Shown piece after piece: positions 1-6,709 of a stretch of DNA of 10,421 bases (its first letter is position 1; every line of letters starts with the position of its first letter). The notes under the pieces were generated by a model. The model made no database searches. It worked only from the letters and a program-made list of their open reading frames with translations, and had not been told where the DNA came from. The translations under genes were made by a program, and so were the position numbers. Source of the stretch: DATDRS01 sp035291605. Lineage in GTDB: Bacteria; Chloroflexota; Anaerolineae; Anaerolineales; UBA6663. The stretch covers positions 1 through 10,421 of the forward strand of contig DATDRS010000343.1 in assembly GCA_035291605.1 (NCBI GenBank). The letters run 5' to 3'.

Positions 1-977
1 CGCATCTGGTGAAAGCCGCTGCGTGGCTATCGAGCCTCGACCTCCCCGTCCGGCTCATTGCTTTTCCAGAAGGCGCGCTGCAGGGATTCAACGACGAAGT
101 CCTCGACCTTGACCACGTCCGGTTCGCGCGCGAGGGGGCCATTGACATCCCCGGCGAGGAAACCGAGGCGCTGGGCAAGATCGCGCGCGAGTACGATGCG
201 TTCATTATGGCCCAAGCGAAAGCGCGTCACCCCGACCTGAAGGATCGCTTCTTCAATGTCGGGTTCATCCTCAACCCTAAAGGGGAAGTGATCCTGCAGC
301 ATTACAAAGTCTCGCCGCTCTTTCCGGTTGAGCATTCTGTCTGCCCGCACGACGTTTACGACTGGTGGGTGAATAAGTATGGTCGCAGCCTCAACGCTTT
401 TTGGCCGGTGGTGGACACCGAGATCGGGCGCCTTGGCATGATGATGGCGAATGAGGGATCGTATCCCGAAAACGCCCGGGCGCTGGCCATGAACGGCGCG
501 GAGGTCGTGTACCGCGCCTCCTATCCTCACCCGGCCACCGGCAACGAGTATTTCGAAATTCAGAGCCGGGCGCGCGCCCTCGACAACAACCTGTACATCA
601 TTGCGCCCAATATGGGAACGTATTACCTCTTTCCGGAGGAAACGACGCCCATTGACACTTTTGGCGGGCGCTCCTTCGTAATCAATTACAGAGGCCAGAT
701 TGTCGGGCGACAAGACTATGGTGCGGGCTCGACCTACGTCGCGGGGGTGATAGACATCGAAGCCCTGCGCGACCACCGCGCCCGCGCCCAGTGGGATAAC
801 TGGCTGAAAGATTTGCGCACGGAGCTGTATCAGATTGTTTACGAACAGCCGATCTACCCGAAGAACCTCTACTTGAATCGCGAACCGATGAAACACGCCG
901 AGTATCGAGAGAAGGTGATCCAGAACCAAATTCGCCTGATGCACGAGCGAGGCATCTGGCTAAAACCGGAGCGCTAA
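1..977 (+). CDS. Amidase/nitrilase-superfamily protein lacking the catalytic cysteine (5' partial)
   Basis: The reading frame is open from base 3, so the true start is upstream; the GTG at 9 is only the first possible start inside the window. Numbering from that GTG, the protein matches the carbon-nitrogen hydrolase fold, closest in motif style to aliphatic amidase/formamidase: FPEG with the catalytic Glu at 21, HYK with the Lys at 100, and a second Glu at 108, eight residues after the Lys as in AmiE. The nucleophile block reads GMMMANEGSYPE (143-154) where the family has a Cys before DDGNYPE; residue 147 is Ala (codon GCG, 447-449). The flanking block (PEN..ALAMNGAEVVYR) is well kept, so this is not a frameshifted or decaying gene. 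Amide hydrolysis by the normal thioimidate/acyl-enzyme route should be impossible; a binding, scaffold or non-hydrolytic role is possible. The substrate is unknown. A terminator follows at 1055, separating it from the next operon. Confidence 0.85.
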   Translation, partial: HLVKAAAWLSSLDLPVRLIAFPEGALQGFNDEVLDLDHVRFAREGAIDIPGEETEALGKIAREYDAFIMAQAKARHPDLKDRFFNVGFILNPKGEVILQHYKVSPLFPVEHSVCPHDVYDWWVNKYGRSLNAFWPVVDTEIGRLGMMMANEGSYPENARALAMNGAEVVYRASYPHPATGNEYFEIQSRARALDNNLYIIAPNMGTYYLFPEETTPIDTFGGRSFVINYRGQIVGRQDYGAGSTYVAGVIDIEALRDHRARAQWDNWLKDLRTELYQIVYEQPIYPKNLYLNREPMKHAEYREKVIQNQIRLMHERGIWLKPER

Positions 978-1008
978 CGCGCAGGGCTTCCCGGATGATC
1001 AATGGGGC

Positions 1009-1032
1009 GGATACCGATAGGGATACCGAGAG
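1009..1032. repeat. Two tandem 12-bp units
   Basis: GGATACCGATAG (1009-1020) is followed directly by GGATACCGAGAG (1021-1032), one mismatch. It lies between the amidase-like stop codon and its terminator. It may be simple slippage; no function is evident. Confidence 0.6.
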
Positions 1033-1054
1033 GGCGGAACAGTCCAAACTCTCA

Positions 1055-1080
1055 GCCCCGCTTTGCCGGCGGGGCCTTTT
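1055..1080 (+). terminator. Intrinsic (Rho-independent) terminator of the amidase-like gene
   Basis: A perfect 7-bp GC stem, GCCCCGC (1055-1061) with GCGGGGC (1069-1075), encloses a 7-base loop and is followed by CTTTT (1076-1080). It lies 78 bases after the upstream stop codon on the same strand. The T tract is short, so termination may be incomplete. Confidence 0.8.
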
Positions 1081-1306
1081 CGTGTTACAACCCGGTCATC
1101 ATTCCTCCCTCAGAGAATCCCGTGACTGCCCTCGCCTTTTGTCGGGATGGGTTAAAATTGAGGGGGTTTTGAGTACGCAGATTTCGCGGCTAAGACCGAT
1201 GACACAGGTTTTCTCTATCGTCGGTGCAATCTTTAGCCCCCCTATTCATCTGTGAAATCCGTGCGAGGCGAATTCGTGCTATCCGTGCACGAAAGGCTGA
1301 AACTCT
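1081..1306. other. Non-coding spacer before the cox-type operon
   Basis: No convincing gene lies here; a short frame crossing it also runs through the terminator and has no recognisable content. The spacer must hold the promoter of the operon starting at 1307. The best -10 candidate is TAAAAT at 1153-1158 (within GGTTAAAATTG), but I find no good -35 at normal spacing, so I do not call a promoter. From about 1174 it has the composition of a dispersed intergenic repeat (next entry). Confidence 0.5.
1174..1293. repeat. Putative dispersed intergenic repeat remnant with inverted ends
   Basis: The left end reads CGCAGATTTCGCGG (1176-1189) and the right part reads ATCTGTGAAATCCGTGC (1248-1264), roughly the inverse of one another (GCGAAATCTG against GTGAAATCCG). 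ATCCGTGC then recurs at 1281-1288 with a variant ATTCGTGC at 1272-1279. A 7-bp hairpin, TTCGTGC (1273-1279) with GCACGAA (1287-1293), closes it 13 bases before the coxD-like start. Strings of the type 'ATCTGTGAAATCCGTG' occur as intergenic repeats in some environmental bacterial genomes; assignment to such a family is from memory and not tested. Confidence 0.4.
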
Positions 1307-2194
1307 GTGACTATCAATTCCATTGACGATCTCCAATCCGCTCTCCGTGAGCAGCTCTACATCGCCGACCGGGGGCTGGCGACGGCGATTTACCTCGCGC
1401 TCAAGCTGGGCCGCCCGCTGTTCCTCGAGGGTGAGGCCGGCGTGGGCAAGACCGAAGTCGCCAAGGTCATCACCCGCCTGCTCGACGCCGACCTCATCCG
1501 CCTGCAATGCTACGAGGGGCTGGATGTGCACCACGCCGTCTACGAGTGGAACTACACTCGCCAGATGATGCACATCCGGCTCATGGAGGCGCGCGGCGAA
1601 CGGGCCGAGGAGGCCGAGCTGTTCGGGCCGGAGTTCCTTCTGCGCCGCCCCCTGTTGCAAGCCATTGAGAATTCCCGCGACCGCGCGCCCGTCTTGCTCG
1701 TGGACGAAGTGGACCGCAGCGACGAGGAGTTCGAAGCCTTCCTGCTCGAAGTCCTCTCCGACTTTCAAATTACTATTCCCGAAATTGGCACCATCCGGGC
1801 TGAGCGCCCGCCGTTCGTCGTCATCACTTCCAACCGGACGCGCGAGGTGCACGACGCGCTCAAGCGGCGCTGCTTGTACTACTGGATTGACTACCCGACG
1901 TTTGAAAAGGAGTTTGAAATCGTCCGCGCCAAAGTGCCGGAAGCCTCGCTACAATTGGCGCGGCAGGTCACGGCCTTCATTCAGGAATTGCGCCAGGCCG
2001 ACCTCTACAAGGTCCCCGGCGTGGCCGAGACGCTCGACTGGACGGCGGCGCTCGTCGCGCTCGACCAAAAGGCGTTGGAGCTCAGCGTGGTCGAGGAGAC
2101 GCTGGGGGTTATTCTGAAGTATCAAGATGACGTCGAAAAGATCCAGGGTGGCAACGCCAAAGCGATTCTGGAGCGCGTGAAGGTGACGAATTGA
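1307..2194 (+). CDS. coxD: MoxR-family AAA+ ATPase, CoxD type
   Basis: A 295-residue single-domain AAA+ ATPase. Walker A is GEAGVGKT (42-49), Walker B is VLLVDEVD (129-136), sensor 1 is in ITSN (173-176), and the arginine pair R187/R188 is the likely arginine finger. The segment LQCYEGLDVHHAVYEWNY (66-83) and the GVAETLDW block near 238 are typical of the CoxD branch rather than general MoxR. In CO-dehydrogenase systems CoxD is a chaperone-like ATPase that works with CoxE and CoxF to complete the sulfurated molybdenum(-copper) centre of the apoenzyme in the cytoplasm. A coxE-type and an xdhC/coxF-type gene lie downstream in the same operon, which supports the branch call. The GTG start follows GAAAGG (1291-1296) at 10 bases and gives the usual family length. 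It could also serve another xanthine-oxidase-family enzyme. Confidence 0.88.
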   Translation: MTINSIDDLQSALREQLYIADRGLATAIYLALKLGRPLFLEGEAGVGKTEVAKVITRLLDADLIRLQCYEGLDVHHAVYEWNYTRQMMHIRLMEARGERAEEAELFGPEFLLRRPLLQAIENSRDRAPVLLVDEVDRSDEEFEAFLLEVLSDFQITIPEIGTIRAERPPFVVITSNRTREVHDALKRRCLYYWIDYPTFEKEFEIVRAKVPEASLQLARQVTAFIQELRQADLYKVPGVAETLDWTAALVALDQKALELSVVEETLGVILKYQDDVEKIQGGNAKAILERVKVTN

Positions 2195-2204
2195 AGTGAA
2201 CGTG

Positions 2205-2212
2205 AAGGAGGT
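2205..2212 (+). promoter_or_regulatory. Strong ribosome binding site for the DUF4058 gene
   Basis: AAGGAGGT, a near-perfect anti-SD match, lies 5 bases before ATG 2218. It fixes the start and is the strongest RBS in the operon, suggesting that this protein is made at a high rate relative to its neighbours. Confidence 0.85.
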
Positions 2213-2217
2213 GGCGT

Positions 2218-3003
2218 ATGGCCGCGCCGTTTCCGGGCATGGACCCCTATCTGGAACATCCGAACATTTGGGAAGACTTTCATTCCAATCTTGCCACGGA
2301 GATTCAATCCCAGTTGAACCCCAGTTTGCGTCCCCGCTATTACGCCGCGCTGATCCCTCGCGTTACCTACGACGAGGTGCTGATCGAAGAAAAGCCGCGT
2401 CTGGTCAAACCGGACGTCAGCGTCTTCCGCGTCAGCGATCAACCCATGTCTGGCGTAGCGGCCACGATCGCCTCCGCGCCGGTCACGGGCCGTGCGGCCA
2501 TGGAGCTGCCGGTCAACTTATACACCGTCGAAATCCGCGAGGCGGAGAGCGGGATGCTCGTCACCGCGATCGAAATCCTCTCGCCCGTCAATAAGCGGCC
2601 CGGCCACGAAGCCTTTTTGGAGTATCGGCAAAAGCGGCGCGCGCTGCTGCGCTCCGGCGCACACTTGATGGAAATTGACTTGCTGCGCGCCGGCCGCCGC
2701 CCGCCCCTCGAAACCCCGTGGCCCGACTCCCCCTACGTGATTTGCCTCAGCCGCGTGGAGCGGCGACCCAAAGTCGAAATCTGGCCTCTGCCGATTCAAG
2801 AACCCGTCCCGGTTCTGCCTGTGCCGTTGAATGCGCCGGACCCGGATGTGCCGCTTGACCTGGGGCGAGCCATCCAAAGTATTTACGACCGCGCCGCATA
2901 TGATATACGGATTGACTACACTCAACCCCCGCCCAAGCCCGATCTCACGCCCGAGGAGACCGCGTGGCTCGATGCGCATCTGCGCGCGGTGGGTGTGCGA
3001 TGA
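2218..3003 (+). CDS. DUF4058 family protein
   Basis: A 261-residue protein recognisable as DUF4058 from its N-terminal FPGMDPYLE (5-13), followed by LVKPDVSVF (62-70), AIEILSPVNK (117-126) and MEIDLLR (151-157). Length is about normal for the family and the protein looks complete. The family has no established function. The pattern of PD (65-66), then E-I-L-S-P with a trailing Lys (119-126), a Tyr/Lys helix and an acidic strand (EID) resembles the Uma2 branch of PD-(D/E)XK nuclease-like folds; this is my inference from motif layout. There is no signal peptide or membrane segment, so it is cytosolic. It follows coxD by 23 bases, and its stop overlaps the GNAT start in an ATGA, so both are probably translated as a coupled pair within the cox-type operon. 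A link to molybdoenzyme maturation is unproven. Confidence 0.88.
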   Translation: MAAPFPGMDPYLEHPNIWEDFHSNLATEIQSQLNPSLRPRYYAALIPRVTYDEVLIEEKPRLVKPDVSVFRVSDQPMSGVAATIASAPVTGRAAMELPVNLYTVEIREAESGMLVTAIEILSPVNKRPGHEAFLEYRQKRRALLRSGAHLMEIDLLRAGRRPPLETPWPDSPYVICLSRVERRPKVEIWPLPIQEPVPVLPVPLNAPDPDVPLDLGRAIQSIYDRAAYDIRIDYTQPPPKPDLTPEETAWLDAHLRAVGVR

Positions 3004-3578
3004 ATCCCCTCTTGTTGGATCTCCCGGACGAACTCGAAAGCGAGCGGCTCACGCTCCGCGTCCCCCGCGCCGGCGACGGGGCCGAGGAAAATGCGGCCGT
3101 GCGCGAATCGACTGCCGAGCTGCTCCCCTGGATGCCGTGGGCGCTGAATATCCCCGGCGTTGAAGAGTCGGAGGCGCGCTGCCGCCGGGTGTGGGCGGAT
3201 TTCCTCGCGCGCAAAGATATCGGCCTGCACCTGTATCTGAAAGACACGCACACCCTCGTCGGCGGGAGCGGCCTGCACCGCATGGACTGGGACGTGCCCA
3301 AGTTCGAGATCGGCTACTGGGTGCGGACGCGCTTCGCCGGGCAGGGATACATCACCGAAGCGGTGATAGCGATCACGCGCTTCGCGTTCGACGTGCTCAA
3401 CGCCAACCGGGTTGAAATCCGCATGGACGACTTGAACGAGAAGAGTTGGCGCGTGGCCGAGCGGGCGGGATACCGCCTGGAGGCCGTTCTGCGCAACGAC
3501 CAGCGGGCGCTCTCAGGCCGTTTGCGCGGCACACGCATCTACGCCAAAATCCGTCAGCCGGATGGCGCGATCATTTAG
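3000..3578 (+). CDS. GNAT acetyltransferase, RimJ/RimL type
   Basis: A 192-residue single-domain N-acetyltransferase. It begins with the RimJ/RimL-like strand SERLTLRVPRAGD (14-26), has GSGLHRMDWDVPKFEIGYWV (89-108), the acetyl-CoA pyrophosphate-binding motif RFAGQGY (111-117, fitting R/QxxGxG/A), and the C-terminal block NEKSWRVAERAGY (146-158). The family transfers acetyl groups from acetyl-CoA to protein N-termini or small amines; the acceptor here cannot be read from sequence. ATG 3000 overlaps the DUF4058 stop (ATGA), which explains the lack of a strong RBS. An upstream in-frame start at 2964 would add 12 residues, but these lie inside DUF4058 coding sequence and do not match the family. 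The gene ends 5 bases before the coxE-like start. Confidence 0.87.
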   Translation: MNPLLLDLPDELESERLTLRVPRAGDGAEENAAVRESTAELLPWMPWALNIPGVEESEARCRRVWADFLARKDIGLHLYLKDTHTLVGGSGLHRMDWDVPKFEIGYWVRTRFAGQGYITEAVIAITRFAFDVLNANRVEIRMDDLNEKSWRVAERAGYRLEAVLRNDQRALSGRLRGTRIYAKIRQPDGAII

Positions 3579-3583
3579 CTCTC

Positions 3584-4780
3584 ATGGATGCTATCCCCGC
3601 CTCGTCCGGCAACTTGCTGCATAACCTGATCCTCTTTGGCCGCCTGCTGCGCGGCCTCGGCCTCGACGTGAACCCGGGCCGGATGATTGACCTGGTCCAC
3701 GCGCTCAAGCACATCGAGGTTGGGCGCAAACCCGATTTCTACCACGCGGCGCGCAGCCTGCTCGTCCATCGCCGCGAGGATCTCCCGCTGTTTGATCAGG
3801 CGTTTGAAATGTTCTGGCGCAAACCGGAGGAGGGGTGGGCGGCGGTTGACCTGAGCCTGTTCGGCCAGCGGCGGCGGACGCGCCGTCCCCTCGTCACCCC
3901 GCCGCCGCTGCGAGAGGCTGAAGACAAAGCCCCCGGCGAGGGAGAGGGGCAATCCCCGGCCGACCAGCCGCCGGTCCTGCAAGTCGTGGCGACGTACAGC
4001 GAGCGTGAAGTCTTGCGGCGCAAGGACTTTGCGGAGCTGACCGGCGAAGAACTCGAAGCGATCAAGCGCCTGATGTCCGAGTTGGTGTGGCGGCTCGGCG
4101 AGCGGCGGACCCGGCGGCGTCGGCCGGGACGCGGCCAACAGCTCGACCTGCGGCGCACCGTGCGGCGCAGCCTGCGCTATGGGGGGGAGGTGCTTGTGTG
4201 GGCGCGCCGCACGCCCAAGTTCAAGCCGCGCCCGCTCGTCATCCTCGCCGACATCAGCGGCTCGATGGAGCGCTACACCCGCCTGCTCCTGCATTTCATC
4301 TACAGCCTCACCGCCGCGCTGAATCAACCGGTGGAGGCGTTTGTGTTCAGCACGCGGCTCACGCGCGTCACGCGCCAGTTGCGCGACCGGAATGTGGATC
4401 GCGCCCTGCGCCAGGTCTCCCACGCGGTTCCTGATTGGTCGGGCGGGACGCGCATCGGCGAGGCGCTCAAGACGTTCAACTTCGAGTGGGGACGCCGGGT
4501 GCTGGGGCGCGGTTCGGTGGCCTTGCTGATCAGCGACGGGTGGGACCGCGGCGATGTGGAGTTGCTCCGCCACGAGATGGCTCGTCTCCAGCGGAGCTGT
4601 TATCGGCTCATCTGGCTTAACCCGCTGCTCGGCTCGCCCGAATACGAGCCGCTCACGCGCGGGATGCAGGCCGCGTTGCCTTACATTGACGACTTTCTCC
4701 CGGTGCACAATCTGGCGAGCCTGGAGGATCTGGCCCGACGCCTGGCGGAGCTTGACAAGAGAGTGAGAGTGAGGAGTTAG
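3584..4780 (+). CDS. coxE: VWA domain protein, CoxE type
   Basis: A 398-residue protein. A helical N-terminal region (about 10-95) is followed by a basic and acidic, probably disordered linker (about 96-130), then the CoxE-type lead-in with RRTRRRRPGRG (174-184), LDLRRTVRRSLRYGGE (187-202), and a C-terminal von Willebrand A domain. The metal-ion-dependent adhesion site is intact: DISGSM (D223, S225, S227), T289 in SGGTR, and D318 in ISDGWDRGD. CoxE is the partner of the CoxD ATPase in assembling the CO-dehydrogenase active site; MoxR-VWA pairs act like chelatase-type chaperones. The frame is open back to 3446, but that extension lies inside the GNAT gene and does not resemble CoxE, so ATG 3584 is preferred. 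No clear RBS precedes it, so translational coupling is likely. The gene ends 3 bases before coxF. Confidence 0.88.
   Translation: MDAIPASSGNLLHNLILFGRLLRGLGLDVNPGRMIDLVHALKHIEVGRKPDFYHAARSLLVHRREDLPLFDQAFEMFWRKPEEGWAAVDLSLFGQRRRTRRPLVTPPPLREAEDKAPGEGEGQSPADQPPVLQVVATYSEREVLRRKDFAELTGEELEAIKRLMSELVWRLGERRTRRRRPGRGQQLDLRRTVRRSLRYGGEVLVWARRTPKFKPRPLVILADISGSMERYTRLLLHFIYSLTAALNQPVEAFVFSTRLTRVTRQLRDRNVDRALRQVSHAVPDWSGGTRIGEALKTFNFEWGRRVLGRGSVALLISDGWDRGDVELLRHEMARLQRSCYRLIWLNPLLGSPEYEPLTRGMQAALPYIDDFLPVHNLASLEDLARRLAELDKRVRVRS
4771..4776 (+). promoter_or_regulatory. Ribosome binding site of the XdhC/CoxF-family gene
   Basis: GAGGAG inside the last codons of the coxE-like gene lies 7 bases before ATG 4784. 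It fixes the start of the next gene and shows tight translational linkage. Confidence 0.7.
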
Positions 4781-4783
4781 AGT

Positions 4784-5830
4784 ATGCGGGACATCCTTTC
4801 AGATTTGGATCGCTGGCAGGCCGAGAACAAACCCATTGCACTCGCGACGGTGATCGAAACGTGGGGCTCTTCTCCGCGCAGTGCGGGCGCGAAGATGGGG
4901 ATGACGCCCGACAATGAAATCTCCGGCTCGGTGAGCGGCGGGTGCGTCGAAGGCGCGGTGTTCGATACGGGCGTGGAAGCGCTTAAGACCGGCCGGCCGC
5001 GGCTCCTGCACTTTGGGGTGGCCGACGAAACGGCCTGGGAAGTCGGTCTGGCGTGCGGCGGCTCGATAGAGGTGTTTGTGAAAGCCCTCGACCTGGCGTT
5101 TTATCAGGCCGTGCGGGCGGCGCTGCTCGCCGAGCGCCCGTTTGCGGTCGTCACCGTCGTGCGTGGCCCGGCGGACTATCTAGGCCAGGAGATGATGTGG
5201 GGGGAGGAAGGCCAGATGGTGGGCGCGCTCGGTCATGGGCTGGATGAGGCCGTGACGCCTTTGGCCCGCGCTGCGCTAGGCGAAGGGAAATCACAACGCC
5301 AGACGGTCAACGTCGGGGCCGAAGCGGTCGAGGTTTTCATCGAGGTGGCGCTGCCTTCGCCCACGCTCGTCGTCGTCGGCGGCGTGCACATTGCCATCGC
5401 GCTCACCGCGCTCGCCAAAACGCTGGGTTATCGCACGGTGGTCGTGGATCCGCGCAAAGCCTTCGGCGCAGAGGCCCGCTTCCCCCACGTGGATCAGCTC
5501 GTTCAAGCATGGCCGGATGAGGCGCTGACCAGGATCGGCCTCACGCGCTCGACGGCGGTGGCGATGCTCACGCACGATCCCAAGCTCGACGACCCGGCGC
5601 TGAAGGTGGCCCTGCCCAGCCCGGCGTTCTACGTGGGCGCGCTGGGGAGCCGCAACACGCAGCTCAAGCGCCGGCAGAGGCTGTTGGCCGAGGGGGTGAC
5701 AGAGGCGCAACTGGCGCGCCTGCGCGGCCCGATCGGCTTCGACCTCGGCGGGCGGACGCCGGAGGAGATTGCTTTGGCGGTGATGGCGGAAATCGTCGCC
5801 GCGCGCAACGGGCGCACCCCGGAGCGCTGA
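4784..5830 (+). CDS. coxF: XdhC/CoxI/CoxF-family molybdoenzyme maturation protein
   Basis: A 348-residue, complete two-domain protein. The N-terminal XdhC_CoxI domain shows ALATVIETWGSSPRSAGAKM (19-38), GSVSGGCVEGAV (48-59) and GLACGGSIEVFV (88-99). The C-terminal Rossmann-type domain starts with LVVVGGVHIAIALTALAKTLGY (195-216) and VVDPRKAF (220-227), and ends with the family block THDPKLDDPAL, YVGALGSR and GPIGFDLGGRTPEEIALAV (315-333). XdhC proteins bind molybdenum cofactor, keep it while it is sulfurated, and hand it to xanthine-dehydrogenase-family apoenzymes; CoxF plays the comparable part with CoxD and CoxE. The Gly-rich loop is VGGVHIA rather than the usual G-x-G-H form (canonical VGAGHIA), a small departure that could weaken nucleotide binding. 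It is the last gene of the operon. The exact name (CoxF, CoxI or XdhC) is by context. Confidence 0.87.
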   Translation: MRDILSDLDRWQAENKPIALATVIETWGSSPRSAGAKMGMTPDNEISGSVSGGCVEGAVFDTGVEALKTGRPRLLHFGVADETAWEVGLACGGSIEVFVKALDLAFYQAVRAALLAERPFAVVTVVRGPADYLGQEMMWGEEGQMVGALGHGLDEAVTPLARAALGEGKSQRQTVNVGAEAVEVFIEVALPSPTLVVVGGVHIAIALTALAKTLGYRTVVVDPRKAFGAEARFPHVDQLVQAWPDEALTRIGLTRSTAVAMLTHDPKLDDPALKVALPSPAFYVGALGSRNTQLKRRQRLLAEGVTEAQLARLRGPIGFDLGGRTPEEIALAVMAEIVAARNGRTPER

Positions 5831-6613
5831 TCACAACTGCTCGACGAACGATGGGCTGTTCTTGTGGAAGAACCAGTAGCCGAAGGCGAGCAGGAGGAGC
5901 GCTTCGCCCGTAGTAATGGCCAGAAACTGCATATCGGGCAAACGGGCAGAATAGATGATGTCGCGATAGCTCACGATGAGCGAGGCCAGCGGATTGACCA
6001 CGCGCACGAGCAGTTGCACGGTCGGGTTCCGGATAAAATCCAGCGGGTAGATGATGGGGGTCAGGAAAAACAATGACTGGAGCAAGACCTCCACAACTTG
6101 TTGAGTGTCCCGGAAGTGAACGTTCAGGGCCGCCAGAAACATGCCCAACCCGAGGCTGAAAAGGCACTGGATGAGGATGACCACGGGCAGAAAGAAGAGC
6201 GAGGCCCTGACCGGAATACGGTAGACCAACGTGAGCGCGAACAACACGATCAATGCCAGCAGAAAGTTTATCAGATTCGAGAGCACAATCGAAAATGGCA
6301 GGATGTCGCGGGGAAAGTAGACCCGGCTGATCAGATGGCCGTTGCCGACGATAGACGCCACGCAGCCGAGCGTCGCGCCCACAAAAAAGTTCCACGGGAG
6401 CAGGCTGGCCATGAAGAAAACCGGAAACTTCTCGATGGCATTGCGAAAAAGAAAAGCGAAGACGAGCGTATAGACGACCGTCATCAATAACGGGTTGAGC
6501 AGAGTCCACAAGATGCCGAGGACTGAGTTGCTGTAGCGCACCTTGAGGTCACGCGCGACCATCGTGCGGATGGCCTCGCGGTAACGGAGCATCTGACGAA
6601 TCTGGGTAAGCAA
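5831..6613 (-). CDS. wzm: ABC-2 type polysaccharide export permease (Wzm/TagG type)
   Basis: An integral membrane protein of about 260 residues with six predicted hydrophobic segments and the marks of the Wzm/TagG family: ARDLKVRYSNSVLGILWTLL near the N-terminus, RVYFPRDILP, an FRDTQQVVEVLLQ segment, LTPIIYPLDF, and NPLASLIVSYRDII before the last helix. It forms the channel half of an ABC transporter that moves a lipid-linked glycan out of the cytoplasm; the divergent ATPase at 6764 is the obvious partner. The frame runs back to TTG 6724, but a strong promoter overlaps that region, so the first ~20 codons could not be transcribed from it. TTG 6613 is preferred: AGAGAGG lies 9 bases before it and it gives the usual family size. 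ATG 6592 (253 aa) is the alternative. The stop abuts the XdhC stop with no gap. Confidence 0.88.
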   Translation of the reverse strand: MLTQIRQMLRYREAIRTMVARDLKVRYSNSVLGILWTLLNPLLMTVVYTLVFAFLFRNAIEKFPVFFMASLLPWNFFVGATLGCVASIVGNGHLISRVYFPRDILPFSIVLSNLINFLLALIVLFALTLVYRIPVRASLFFLPVVILIQCLFSLGLGMFLAALNVHFRDTQQVVEVLLQSLFFLTPIIYPLDFIRNPTVQLLVRVVNPLASLIVSYRDIIYSARLPDMQFLAITTGEALLLLAFGYWFFHKNSPSFVEQL

Positions 6614-6656
6614 CTTCGCGCGCCTCTCTTCTCCACAGTTGTTCAACCGGCCTGAA

Positions 6657-6670
6657 GGCAGTTTCCTGCC
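6657..6670 (-). other. Small hairpin with a GAAA loop in the wzm 5' leader
   Basis: On the - strand the RNA would read GGCAG-GAAA-CTGCC: a perfect 5-bp stem closed by a GNRA-type tetraloop, about 35 bases after the predicted transcription start and 44 before the preferred TTG start. No known riboswitch is recognised around it. Confidence 0.35.
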
Positions 6671-6709
6671 CACGGTTTCCCATAAACCTAGCCGGGGCCT
6701 GCGAGTGTG

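Noticed and set aside
27..944. Long - strand frame of 305 codons opposite the amidase-like gene
   Set aside because: The + strand frame has clear family motifs; the antisense frame has no recognisable domain and is expected from GC-rich codon bias.
1117..1148. Inverted repeat ATCCCG / CGGGAT
   Set aside because: The 6-bp stem with a 20-base loop and no T tract is within chance expectation.
1139..1158. Promoter formed by TTGTCG (1139-1144) and TAAAAT (1153-1158)
   Set aside because: The spacer is only 8 bases, far below the 16-18 required.
995..1255. Short + strand frame of 86 codons in the intergenic region
   Set aside because: It runs through the terminator and the repeat-like DNA and has no RBS or recognisable content.
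3446..3583. N-terminal extension of the coxE-like frame
   Set aside because: It lies wholly within the GNAT gene (bar the last five bases) in another frame and does not look like CoxE; ATG 3584 fits the operon spacing.
3575..4708. Long - strand frame of 377 codons opposite the coxE-like gene
   Set aside because: It is rich in Arg, Ala, Pro and His with no domain, while the + strand shows an intact VWA domain; it is a codon-bias shadow.
5864..6490. + strand frames opposite the permease gene
   Set aside because: They are charged, low-complexity translations without domains; the - strand permease is well supported.
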